A stretch of DNA of 64,000 bases, taken from NCBI GenBank assembly GCA_964251665.1, contig CAXUKO010000016.1, positions 1 through 64,000 on the forward strand. Reading direction: 5' to 3'. A model generated the notes under the pieces. That model saw only the letters and a list, made by a program, of their open reading frames with translations, was not told the DNA's origin and ran no database searches. This DNA is from JBBQLG01 sp964251665. Lineage in GTDB: Bacteria; Bacteroidota; Bacteroidia; Cytophagales; Spirosomataceae. Position numbers and translations under genes: made by a program. Positions 54,222 through 63,224 of this stretch are shown one piece after another. Numbering within the stretch: the first letter of the stretch is position 1; every line of letters begins with the position of its first letter.

Positions 54222-56159
54222 ATGAACCGGTTTAAAGACCAGTTACTCAACATGACAAGATTAATATACATAACCTGCTGGCTACTGAGTTTAAGCGGCC
54301 TGATGCAGGCTGGACAGAGTCTAGCTCAGTCCGCGCAGCCAACTAATACGACCATCCCGCTCAACGACCTGAGCGCTTTTAAATCGCCGGGTTCCAACTG
54401 GCGCATCGTCGGCAGGGTTCGGGCCGACTTGAACAAAGCCAACGTCTTGACCACCGATCCAGGACAGGCCGTTTTGGTCTATAGTTCATCCATGAAAAGC
54501 AGTGGCCGGGACGCTCAACCAAGCAACTTGCTTACCAGCCTGCAACACGGCGACGCCGATCTAGAATTGGATTATGTAGTAGCTCCGCAGTCCAACGCAG
54601 GTATTTACCTTCAAGGCCGCTATGGTATACAGTTGAGCGACAGTTGGGAGAGTCGCGTCCCTCGCGTTACGGATAACGGGTCCGTTGATGAGCGCTGGGA
54701 CGCCAAGCGAACGCAAGGTCAGAACGGCTATGAAGGCCATCCGGCCCGCCAGAATGTGAGCCGGGCACCGGGTTTGTGGCAGCACCTGAGGGTTTCGTTT
54801 CAGGCCCCACGCTTCAACGCCCAAAACCAGAAAACCACGAATGCCCGCCTGATTCGCGTTGAACTGAATGGCGTAGCGATCCACGAAGACGTCGAATTGA
54901 CGGGCCCAACCCATGGGGCGGCCTTCACGGATGAACAGACACTGGGTCCGCTCGGTTTGCAGGGCAATCAGGGAACAGTGGCGTTCCGAAACATCCGCTA
55001 CGTCGTTTACGACAAGCCCCGACCCGAACTGCTCAACCTGAAGTACACCATCTACAAAGGCCGGTTTGAGAAAGAAGGAGAATTTGGTGGCAAAGCACCC
55101 GAATCAGAAGGACCATCTACGGTGCTGTCGGCATCCGTGAGCCGCATCCCCAATGAGTTTTTGCTTCGCTATACTGGTACGTTGCGCGTGTCGGAGCCAG
55201 GCGAGTACCGGTTTGCTGTTGGCGCGCCGGGCGGTAATAGCGTGCTAAAAATCAACAATCAGACCGTTGTGCAGTCCGGTAGCCGTAACGGAAGCAGCAA
55301 AATAAACCTGACTAAGGGTGACCAACCGTTTGAGTTATTCTACAGTAAATTCAGAGGTGGCGCGCAATCAGCCCTTAATTTAGTCGTATCAGGCCCCGGT
55401 ATCCGCGAATTTACCCTTGGCGACCTCATGGGTGGTAATGGCGGAGACGTGGACCCGATTATGGTCGATGCATCAACGAACACGATCCTACGCAGTTTCA
55501 TTGATGTGCCCCGTCTGCCCGCCGTTGTCTCCGCTACGTCTGGTGAGGTAACCGTCCAGACAGCGCCCATCCGGGTTGTTCATGCCGTGTCGGTGGGTAG
55601 CCCCGAGCAAGTGCACTACAGCTATGATCTGGATAAAGGCGCACTGGTACAGGTCTGGCGCGGATTATTTTTGGATACCACGCCAATGTGGCACGACCGG
55701 GGGAATGGGGTTTCACGGCCGATGGGTATGGTTAATAGCATGGGTAACCCGGTACTGTTTCTGGCGCAGCTCTCTTCGCCACAGGCCAAATGGACAACCG
55801 ATACGACGGGTTCGGGGTACCGCCCCAAAGGCTACCGGCTGGATGAGAACGAACGGCCCACTTTTCGGTACCAAAGCTATGGTAGCCCAGTGGCGGATAA
55901 GATTCGGGTGCTGGAAGCGGGTAAAGGGATTCAGCGCGAAGTGGTGATAGCCACGCCGACAACGAATCTATACGCCCGGCTGGCCAGTGGTAAAACCATC
56001 AGTCAGGTAGGAACCGGATTGTACCTAGTTGACGGGCAGCAATACGTTCGGCTAGATGACGTGTCGGGCAGCAAACCTTCGGTGCGGGAGTCCGACGGGC
56101 AGCAGGAATTAATTGTACTGGTAATGGGTGGTAAACTGACATACTCAATCTTATTTTAA
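54222..56159 (+). CDS. DUF1080 (3-keto-disaccharide hydrolase-like) and PA14 protein
   Basis: A 645-residue exported protein. After a signal (LLSLSGLMQAGQSLAQ) comes a DUF1080 jelly-roll (FKSPGSNWRIVGRVRADL, SNAGIYLQGRYGIQLSDSWE), residues about 45-270. A PA14-like module follows at about 285-405 (LRYTGTLRVSEPGEYRFAV), then a C-terminal region of about 240 residues without a named fold. DUF1080 domains act on or bind sugars, including 3-keto-glycosides. The next gene starts 2 bp after its stop, so they are surely cotranscribed. Combination with oxidising enzymes in this operon fits a 3-keto sugar route, but this is inference. Confidence 0.88.
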   Translation: MNRFKDQLLNMTRLIYITCWLLSLSGLMQAGQSLAQSAQPTNTTIPLNDLSAFKSPGSNWRIVGRVRADLNKANVLTTDPGQAVLVYSSSMKSSGRDAQPSNLLTSLQHGDADLELDYVVAPQSNAGIYLQGRYGIQLSDSWESRVPRVTDNGSVDERWDAKRTQGQNGYEGHPARQNVSRAPGLWQHLRVSFQAPRFNAQNQKTTNARLIRVELNGVAIHEDVELTGPTHGAAFTDEQTLGPLGLQGNQGTVAFRNIRYVVYDKPRPELLNLKYTIYKGRFEKEGEFGGKAPESEGPSTVLSASVSRIPNEFLLRYTGTLRVSEPGEYRFAVGAPGGNSVLKINNQTVVQSGSRNGSSKINLTKGDQPFELFYSKFRGGAQSALNLVVSGPGIREFTLGDLMGGNGGDVDPIMVDASTNTILRSFIDVPRLPAVVSATSGEVTVQTAPIRVVHAVSVGSPEQVHYSYDLDKGALVQVWRGLFLDTTPMWHDRGNGVSRPMGMVNSMGNPVLFLAQLSSPQAKWTTDTTGSGYRPKGYRLDENERPTFRYQSYGSPVADKIRVLEAGKGIQREVVIATPTTNLYARLASGKTISQVGTGLYLVDGQQYVRLDDVSGSKPSVRESDGQQELIVLVMGGKLTYSILF

Positions 56160-56161
56160 TT

Positions 56162-58213
56162 ATGAAGACGATTCATTTTCTGTTGACGGGCTGCTTGGTA
56201 GCCGCAACATTATCAGTTGGCGTTCGAGCGCAAGAGTCACCCAAGGAAGAGGATTTCTTTAAAATTCTGAGGGTAACAGCTCCGGAAGGGACGCTCTTGG
56301 AAGTGGGCGGGCTGACCACGCTACCCAACGGCAACCTCGGCATTGCCACGCGCCGGGGGGATGTCTGGATTGTGGAAAATCCGACTACCCGCAAGCCGTA
56401 CTTCCGCAAGTTTGCTTCCGGCCTGCACGAAATTCTGGGTTTAACCTACAAGGACGGAGCGTTTTACTGCGCCCAGCGGGGCGAATTGACCAAGCTCATC
56501 GACGCCGATAAAAATGGGAAAGCCGACGATTACGAGACGATATTTGCTTGGCCCCTGTCAGGCCATTACCACGAGTACAGTTTCGGTCCTAAAATTGCCC
56601 CCGACGGTTCGTTTTTTGTGACAGGTAACGTGGCTTTCGGTGACGAAGAATGGTACCGGGGCGAAAGCCGGGTGCCGTGGAGGGGGTGGACCATGAAAAT
56701 TACTGAGGACGGTACTATGCAGCCTTGGGCTACGGGTATGCGTTCGCCCTGTGGCCTGGGTATTTTCGACGGCGAACTGTTCTATGCCGACAATCAGGGA
56801 GACTGGATGGGGTCGGGCGGAGTGGTGCACGTCAAGAAAGGCTCATTTGTGGGTCACCCGGCGGGTTTACGCTGGTCGGGCTTGGCTAATTCTCCCGTTA
56901 AGCTGACCACGGAACAGTTCGACGCGCAAATCGACGAACGGCGTCGCCGGGATGAAAACGGACGGGCCATTAAACCCGAAAACGTGGTGGCTGAAACGCC
57001 GATTCTGCTCTATACCCTGAAAGAAAAATTTCCCGAGGCCGATATTCAAACCCCGGCCGTGTGGTTACCCCACGGTATTCTGGGTATTTCCAACTCCGAG
57101 ATTCTGGAAATTCCGCAGGGTGCATTCGGGCCATTTTCCGGGCAGTTATTAGTGGGTGACCAGGGCATGAGCAAAATCTCGCGGGTGTTTATGGAAAAAG
57201 TGAACGGCGAGTACCAGGGCGGTTCTATCGAATTCCGTAGTGGATTTCAGTCGGGCGTGCTGCGGATGGCGTGGGGTAACGACGGGTCCTTATTCGTCGG
57301 CGAAACTAACCGGGGCTGGGGATCAGCCGGGGAATCCAACGAAGGGCTGCAACGTTTGGTTTGGAACGGGACCATGCCCTTTGAGATTCAAACGGTGAAA
57401 GCCATGCCCGACGGCTTTGAGGTTGAATTTACGAAACCTGTTGACCGCAAATCGGCCGAAGATCTGGCCTCCTACCGGGTCGAGAGTTTCATTTATAAAT
57501 ACCACCCCGTCTATGGCAGCCCGGTCATCAACAAAGAAGCCCTGCCGATTAAAGGCGTTAAAGTTTCGGCGGATGGCATGAAAGCCCGCCTGATTGTCGG
57601 TGATCTGCGCAACTACTACATTCATCAACTGACGCTCGACGGCGTTCGGGGTGAGGAAGGATCGTATTCACTGGTTCACCCGATTGCCTACTATACGCTC
57701 AACAACATTCCGCAGGGCCAGAAACTGGCGATGAATGAGGTAAGCACCTGGAATTCAGCGGCCGGGTCGATAGCGTCAACTACAACCACTACCGCAGCGC
57801 TGACGGCCGGTAAAAAAGCCGCTACGGGTAAACCGCCGGTTAAACCAATCGCACCGGCGGACCGGCTGGGCGGTAAGCCTAAATTAGTAGAAGGGCAGGC
57901 TGTGACGATGGCAAAGGCCCCAACTTACGACGAAATAAAGCCCTTACTGACCCGCCATACCTGCTTGGCCTGCCATCAGGCCAATAAAAAACAGGTTGGA
58001 CCGGCCTACGCCGACGTTGCCAAGCGCAAGTATACTAACGACCAGATTGTGGAGTTGATCTACAACCCCAAACCGCAAAACTGGCCCGACTATGCGACCG
58101 AAATGCCGCCGATGCCGCAGGTACCAAAGGCCGATGCTCTGAAGATTGCTGCCTGGATTAACTCGCTGGCAACCCCAAAGGCAGACGGATCGGCCGATGC
58201 GCCGAAGCAGTAG
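56162..58213 (+). CDS. Propeller dehydrogenase-like protein with C-terminal cytochrome c
   Basis: A 683-residue exported protein. The signal ends at VRAQ. A beta-propeller at about 25-430 has NVAFGDEEWYRGESR, YADNQGDWMGSGG and LVGDQGMSKISRV blocks, like membrane-bound or periplasmic dehydrogenase families that are often found with DUF1080. An Ala/Pro/Lys linker leads to a cytochrome c domain with CLACH near residue 600 and PPMPQV for the distal methionine. It would donate electrons from sugar oxidation to the periplasmic chain. The gene is packed 2 bp behind the DUF1080 gene. Confidence 0.88.
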   Translation: MKTIHFLLTGCLVAATLSVGVRAQESPKEEDFFKILRVTAPEGTLLEVGGLTTLPNGNLGIATRRGDVWIVENPTTRKPYFRKFASGLHEILGLTYKDGAFYCAQRGELTKLIDADKNGKADDYETIFAWPLSGHYHEYSFGPKIAPDGSFFVTGNVAFGDEEWYRGESRVPWRGWTMKITEDGTMQPWATGMRSPCGLGIFDGELFYADNQGDWMGSGGVVHVKKGSFVGHPAGLRWSGLANSPVKLTTEQFDAQIDERRRRDENGRAIKPENVVAETPILLYTLKEKFPEADIQTPAVWLPHGILGISNSEILEIPQGAFGPFSGQLLVGDQGMSKISRVFMEKVNGEYQGGSIEFRSGFQSGVLRMAWGNDGSLFVGETNRGWGSAGESNEGLQRLVWNGTMPFEIQTVKAMPDGFEVEFTKPVDRKSAEDLASYRVESFIYKYHPVYGSPVINKEALPIKGVKVSADGMKARLIVGDLRNYYIHQLTLDGVRGEEGSYSLVHPIAYYTLNNIPQGQKLAMNEVSTWNSAAGSIASTTTTTAALTAGKKAATGKPPVKPIAPADRLGGKPKLVEGQAVTMAKAPTYDEIKPLLTRHTCLACHQANKKQVGPAYADVAKRKYTNDQIVELIYNPKPQNWPDYATEMPPMPQVPKADALKIAAWINSLATPKADGSADAPKQ

Positions 58214-58298
58214 TTGTTCATTGGGGCTTTTTAAACGTTCGGCGGGAAGTTTGAAAAGCTTCAGTGAGTAATTACGATTAAATTTAAACAGCTTCTTT

Positions 58299-59714
58299 AT
58301 GAATCGTCGACGCTTTATTCAAAACGCTGCGTTAACCACAGCTACCGTTGCCGCTGGGCCATCGTTCTCGTTCCATCTATCGGACTTCCCCGTAGTCCGG
58401 ATGCCGGAAGGTGAACGAAAGTTTAAAAGCCAGGCAGTGGAAGCGGCTATCCGGGCCGTGAAAACCCAGGCGGGTAACAAAGAATTGGCGTGGCTGTTTG
58501 AAAACTGCTTTCCGAATACGCTCGATACAACCGTGGATTTTGAATTGGTCAATGGTCAGCCGGATACCTACGTCATTACCGGCGACATCGACGCTATGTG
58601 GTTACGCGACTCAACGGCGCAGGTCTGGCCCTATCTGCCCCTGATGAAACAGGACGAACCGCTTCGGCAATTAATCGCGGGCGTGATTCGGCGGCAGGCG
58701 CGGTGCATCAACCTGGACCCGTATGCCAATGCCTTTTACAAAGATGAAACAAAAGTCGGCGAGTGGAAAACTGATCAGACGGCCATGAAACCGGGTCTGC
58801 ACGAGCGCAAATGGGAAATCGATAGTCTGTGCTATCCGATCCGGCTGGCGTACCATTATTATAAAAGTACCGGTGACACTAAACCGTTTGATGCCAACTG
58901 GCAACAGGCTATGCAGCTTGTGGTGAAGACCTTTCGGCAGCAGCAGCGCAAGACGGATAAAGGCCCTTACAAATTTGAGCGACGGACAAGCTGGGCCACG
59001 GATGGGATACCGTTGGGTGGCTACGGATATCCGGTCAAGCCCAACGGACTGATCTGCTCAATGTTCCGGCCCAGCGACGACGCGACGATCTTCCCTTACC
59101 TGATACCGGCTAACTTCTTCGCCGTGGTGTCGTTGCGCCAGTTAGCCGAACTGGCCAGAGCATTGAGCGTACCAGGTACACTAGCGACGGATTCACTGGT
59201 GTTGGCCAATGAGGTCGAAACGGCCCTGAAGCAACAGGCCGTGGTAAGCCATCCCAAGTTTGGCAGCGTTTATGCCTACGAAATAAATGGGTTCGGTAGC
59301 TACAACCTAATGGACGATGCCAACGTACCCAGCCTGCTGGCAATGCCTTACCTCGGCGCGGTAAAAGCCACAGACCCAGTCTATCAAAATACTCGCCGAC
59401 TGGTTCTGAGTACTGAAAACCCATTTTTCTTTAAGGGGAGAGCAGGTGAAGGCATTGGCGGGCCGCACGTAGGGGTGGACATGATCTGGCCATTGAGTAT
59501 AATCATTCGGGGTTTGACCAGCACGGAACCTGTCGAAATCAAACAGTGTCTGACAACGCTCCGACAGGTCCACGGCGGCACTGGTTTCATGCATGAGTCA
59601 TTTCATAAAGATGACCCGTCTAAGTTCACCCGGAAGTGGTTTGCCTGGGCGAATACGATCTTCGGCGAACTGATCTTCGAAACCTTCAACGAACGCAAAG
59701 CGCTGTTGGCCTGA
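58299..59714 (+). CDS. GH125 family exo-alpha-1,6-mannosidase
   Basis: A 471-residue exported protein with a twin-arginine-like signal (NRRRFIQNAALTTATVAAG). Family marks are YVITGDIDAMWLRDSTAQVWPYL, WEIDSLCYPIRLAYHYYK, TDGIPLGGYGYPVKPNGLICSMFRPSDDA and FHKDDPSKFTRKWFAWANTIFGELI. GH125 enzymes are metal-independent exo-alpha-1,6-mannosidases that remove the mannan backbone once GH92 enzymes have cleared side chains. This is strong evidence that the locus targets alpha-mannan or N-glycan cores. Confidence 0.95.
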   Translation: MNRRRFIQNAALTTATVAAGPSFSFHLSDFPVVRMPEGERKFKSQAVEAAIRAVKTQAGNKELAWLFENCFPNTLDTTVDFELVNGQPDTYVITGDIDAMWLRDSTAQVWPYLPLMKQDEPLRQLIAGVIRRQARCINLDPYANAFYKDETKVGEWKTDQTAMKPGLHERKWEIDSLCYPIRLAYHYYKSTGDTKPFDANWQQAMQLVVKTFRQQQRKTDKGPYKFERRTSWATDGIPLGGYGYPVKPNGLICSMFRPSDDATIFPYLIPANFFAVVSLRQLAELARALSVPGTLATDSLVLANEVETALKQQAVVSHPKFGSVYAYEINGFGSYNLMDDANVPSLLAMPYLGAVKATDPVYQNTRRLVLSTENPFFFKGRAGEGIGGPHVGVDMIWPLSIIIRGLTSTEPVEIKQCLTTLRQVHGGTGFMHESFHKDDPSKFTRKWFAWANTIFGELIFETFNERKALLA

Positions 59715-59959
59715 TGGATTATCCATTGCTCTTACCTAATGGTAAATCGAAGGATAAGGTGTATTCACCAAAATCTCGGTCAGATCAAAAGGAGGGGTTC
59801 ATACTGGAAGGACAGTTGACTTTATTCCGCCGGGCAATTCGTACTTTTTGACGATATCGTGAGCCTGCGCTACCAGTCGGTATCGCGCTCCACGTCTATG
59901 AAATTAGTTAACGGGTAAAAAACGGACGCGGGTGAACTATAACGTTAACCACGGTCAGA

Positions 59960-61006
59960 ATGCTACTTAAACTTGAAAACCCTAACATGAGGCAGGAACG
60001 ACTATCTCTACCAATGATTCTACTTGCTATCGGTACGGCCTGGCTCTTCTACTTTAATTCTACGCCCGTTTGGGCTGCTACGTTTAGTAATAGGGTGATC
60101 AAGCCTTCTGCGACCTGGCAGTATAAACGGGAAATCAGCATCGACAATCGTGGCGACAAGTTATCAGATGCCGTTATACAAATCCAGTTTAACAACGAAG
60201 AATTTGATTATACAAAGGCTAAAACCGCTGGCGCGGACATTCGCTTCACAATTTCAGCCGGAAAACTAAGTGGTGTAGGATTACCGTATTGGATAGAGCA
60301 ATGGAATCACAGCGGGGTAAGTCGAATCTGGGTCAAGGTACCGATGCTTAGAGCACACAGCAAAGCGACAATTCAGATGTATTATGGTAATGCTGACGCT
60401 CAGGCCGTTTCAAATGGTACCAATACGTTTTTGTTCTTCGACGATTTTGAAGATGGTGACTATTCTAAAAAGTGGACCAATGTTTCAATTGGTGAAGTTG
60501 TCGAGCAAAGTGGGCTACTGAAATTAAAGGAAACGGACGGTCAGGACGGCATAATTACCGCTAACTATACCGTTACCGGGAAACTGATTGTGCGTACATG
60601 CTACCAGCGTGGTCAGGCCGACGAGCACTGGACGCGGGCAGGCGTTGGCGGCTGGAATAAATGGCTTTGCTTTGGCGACCACACCGACAATGCGGCTACC
60701 GGAATTAACTATGTAATGATGTTTGACAGCGCCAGTCTCAGTAGCCTGAAAAGTGCTCCGCTGGTAAAAGCTGCCAACACGGTTATTACCGACAAATGGC
60801 GTCGGGTGGCCTATTGGTACGACGGCAAGAGTTTGAAGGGGAGGCAGGATGACGTTACGGTCGAGTGGCCTGCCACCAACGCATCGTCTAAACTCGCTTT
60901 ACGAACCTTGGATAATGATAGCTGGGACAATTTTGCCTACGTAGCAGTAAGCCCCTACGCAGGTTCTGAACCGGTCATTACCCTTGGACAACAAAAAACC
61001 AATTAA
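59960..61006 (+). CDS. DUF2341 domain exported protein
   Basis: A 348-residue protein. The signal is weak but present after the start (LPMILLAIGTAWLFYF); the ATG at 59987 is an alternative start. A DUF2341 domain (WIEQWNHSGVSRIWVKVPML, TIQMYYGNADAQ) covers about 60-170, followed by a beta-sandwich-like region with FFDDFEDGDYSKKW, as in concanavalin-type carbohydrate-binding modules. It probably binds polysaccharide at the surface or in the periplasm. It precedes the second GH92 gene by 12 bp and is likely coupled to it. The gap before it (59715-59959) holds nothing I can support. Confidence 0.85.
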   Translation: MLLKLENPNMRQERLSLPMILLAIGTAWLFYFNSTPVWAATFSNRVIKPSATWQYKREISIDNRGDKLSDAVIQIQFNNEEFDYTKAKTAGADIRFTISAGKLSGVGLPYWIEQWNHSGVSRIWVKVPMLRAHSKATIQMYYGNADAQAVSNGTNTFLFFDDFEDGDYSKKWTNVSIGEVVEQSGLLKLKETDGQDGIITANYTVTGKLIVRTCYQRGQADEHWTRAGVGGWNKWLCFGDHTDNAATGINYVMMFDSASLSSLKSAPLVKAANTVITDKWRRVAYWYDGKSLKGRQDDVTVEWPATNASSKLALRTLDNDSWDNFAYVAVSPYAGSEPVITLGQQKTN

Positions 61007-61018
61007 CCTGCCCTCATC

Positions 61019-63175
61019 ATGAAAAACGGGTTTAAGAACAGCTTATGCGTTGGCATCATCGTTTTGCTTGCGTCAACGGCGGGCAATAGTCAAACCAAAG
61101 CCATCTACACAAAGTACGTCAATACGTTTATTGGCACCGCCCCCCTTACTGACCCTAAAATTATCGGTTATGAGTATCCCAAAGGGTGGCGGTCCTGGGC
61201 TGGACTAACGTTTCCCGGCAGTTCGTTGCCCAATGCAATGGTGCAGCTAAGCCCCATGACCGAATACGGTTCCGGCGCTGGTTATGAATACGAAGACACG
61301 CTTATCTATGGGTTTACCCATACCAACAAAGGGCATTGGAATCTGTGTAACATCCCTATCCTGCCGCTTTCCAATCCGGGGAATACGTTTAAGTCGCGAT
61401 TTAGTCATAAAAAAGAGAGTTCCTCCCCAGGTTTTTATCAGGTCTATCTGGACGATTATAACGTCAATGTCAGTCTGACCTCGACCCTGCGATGCGGGTA
61501 TCACAAGTATGAATTTAAGAACAACACAGATCGGCAAATTCTTTTCGATTTAGCCAAAGCCAACAACCGGGTAGCTGACTGGCGCATTGAGCAGGTTGGT
61601 CCGAGAGATGTACAGGGATACCAGCAGACGGGAGAAAAGATTTACTTCTATGCCCACTTGAACACTAATATTGACAAAATAGACGAGAAAGAAGAAGGAC
61701 AGCGTACTGGCTTTGCCATCGTGCACTTGGCGAACGGCAGCACCGGGCCGGTCGAACTCAAGATTGGATTATCGTTTGTGAGTGTAGAAAACGCCAAACA
61801 AAATCTTGACAAGGAAATCGGCACGAAAACGTTCGGGACAATTCGTGACGAAGCCACGCAAACCTGGGAAACGCTCTTGTCCGCTATTCAGGTAAAGGGC
61901 GGAACGGCAAAGCAAAATCAGATGCTGTATTCGTGTCTGTACCGGTCGTTGCTATGGCCGGCCCTGCGTAGTGATGTAAATGGCGAATTTACTGATGCTA
62001 AAAAACAGGTTGTAAAAGCTGATTTCAACTACTATACGGAGCCTTCGCTTTGGGATACGTACCGCAACAAAGACGTGCTGTTGGGGCTGATTTCCCCGCA
62101 AGTTACGCTGGACGTTATCAAGTCCATGAAAGATGTCGGGGATAAAAAAGGCTTTATTCCCACCTTTTTTCACGGTGATCATGGCGCATCATCTATTGCC
62201 GGAGCTTACCTCCGGGGAATTGACCAGTTTGACGTAAAGGGTACATACGCAATCCTGCTGAAGAATGCCAACGTAGAGGGTGGTGCCCGTCCGCACATTG
62301 CCGAGTACATCCAGAAAGGATACATATCGGAACCTGATATTCCGAATCCTAAAGTGGAAACTAAGGCCAGCGCGGGCGTATCCAAAACGCTGGAATACTC
62401 GTACGACGACTATTCTGTAGCCCAAATAGCCAGGAGCTTGGGAGATACGGCCAATTATCGACTATTAATGGCCCGGTCGAAGAATTACAAAAATATGTTC
62501 GACCCAGCGACCCGGTTCATGCGGGGCCGACTGGCAAACGGCGATTGGATTACCCCGTTTAACCCCCAGTTCCCCTACTACGAATACATGTATCGGGAAG
62601 CCAATGCCTGGCAGGTTTCGTTCTATGCTCCGCATGATATGCCGGGCTTAATCGCTCTGTACGGCGGACCAAAAGGCTTTGAGTCTAAACTGGATTCGCT
62701 GTTTACGGTGCCCTGGAATCCTACCTACATTGCCCGGAACATAGAAACTATGGTTGGTCAGTATTGTCAGGGTAATCAGCCGGACCATGAAGCTCCGTTT
62801 GCCTACCATTTTATCGGTAAACCGGAGAAATCACAAAAAGTGCTCGACAACATCTTGAATAATTTATACGGCATTGGCAATGATGGACTAGCCCTTAGCG
62901 GGATGGACGATGCGGGTGAGATGTCGGCCTGGTACGTGTTCAGTGCCTTAGGGTTGTATCCGTTCTCGGCCACCGATGCGGAGTACATCGTAACGGTTCC
63001 TCTCTTCGATGAAGTATCCTGGAAAACCAGTAACGGGAAGGTGATCACGATCAAAAAACCTGGAAAAGGCCGGGCAATGACCGCAATAAACGTAGACGGA
63101 AAGCAGAACAAAGGCTATTTCGTGTCACACGACTTATTTAAGAAGGGTGGCACGATAGAGATCGCCACGCAGTAA
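61019..63175 (+). CDS. GH92 family alpha-mannosidase (second copy)
   Basis: A 718-residue exported glycosidase with a signal ending ASTAGNSQ. GH92 marks are YVNTFIGTAPLTD, GLTFPGSSLPNAMVQLSPMTEYGSG, SCLYRSLLWP, PSLWDTYRNKDVL, GNQPDHEAPFAYHFIG and GMDDAGEMSAWYVFSALGLYP. The MDDAGE acidic residues match the family's calcium and catalytic region. It is clearly different from the first copy, so the two probably cut different linkages. Export to the periplasm or surface is expected. Confidence 0.96.
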   Translation: MKNGFKNSLCVGIIVLLASTAGNSQTKAIYTKYVNTFIGTAPLTDPKIIGYEYPKGWRSWAGLTFPGSSLPNAMVQLSPMTEYGSGAGYEYEDTLIYGFTHTNKGHWNLCNIPILPLSNPGNTFKSRFSHKKESSSPGFYQVYLDDYNVNVSLTSTLRCGYHKYEFKNNTDRQILFDLAKANNRVADWRIEQVGPRDVQGYQQTGEKIYFYAHLNTNIDKIDEKEEGQRTGFAIVHLANGSTGPVELKIGLSFVSVENAKQNLDKEIGTKTFGTIRDEATQTWETLLSAIQVKGGTAKQNQMLYSCLYRSLLWPALRSDVNGEFTDAKKQVVKADFNYYTEPSLWDTYRNKDVLLGLISPQVTLDVIKSMKDVGDKKGFIPTFFHGDHGASSIAGAYLRGIDQFDVKGTYAILLKNANVEGGARPHIAEYIQKGYISEPDIPNPKVETKASAGVSKTLEYSYDDYSVAQIARSLGDTANYRLLMARSKNYKNMFDPATRFMRGRLANGDWITPFNPQFPYYEYMYREANAWQVSFYAPHDMPGLIALYGGPKGFESKLDSLFTVPWNPTYIARNIETMVGQYCQGNQPDHEAPFAYHFIGKPEKSQKVLDNILNNLYGIGNDGLALSGMDDAGEMSAWYVFSALGLYPFSATDAEYIVTVPLFDEVSWKTSNGKVITIKKPGKGRAMTAINVDGKQNKGYFVSHDLFKKGGTIEIATQ

Positions 63176-63224
63176 GTTCAGTCAAGAATTCTAGTTCATC
63201 CGATTTATTTACCCAGGAACGCTT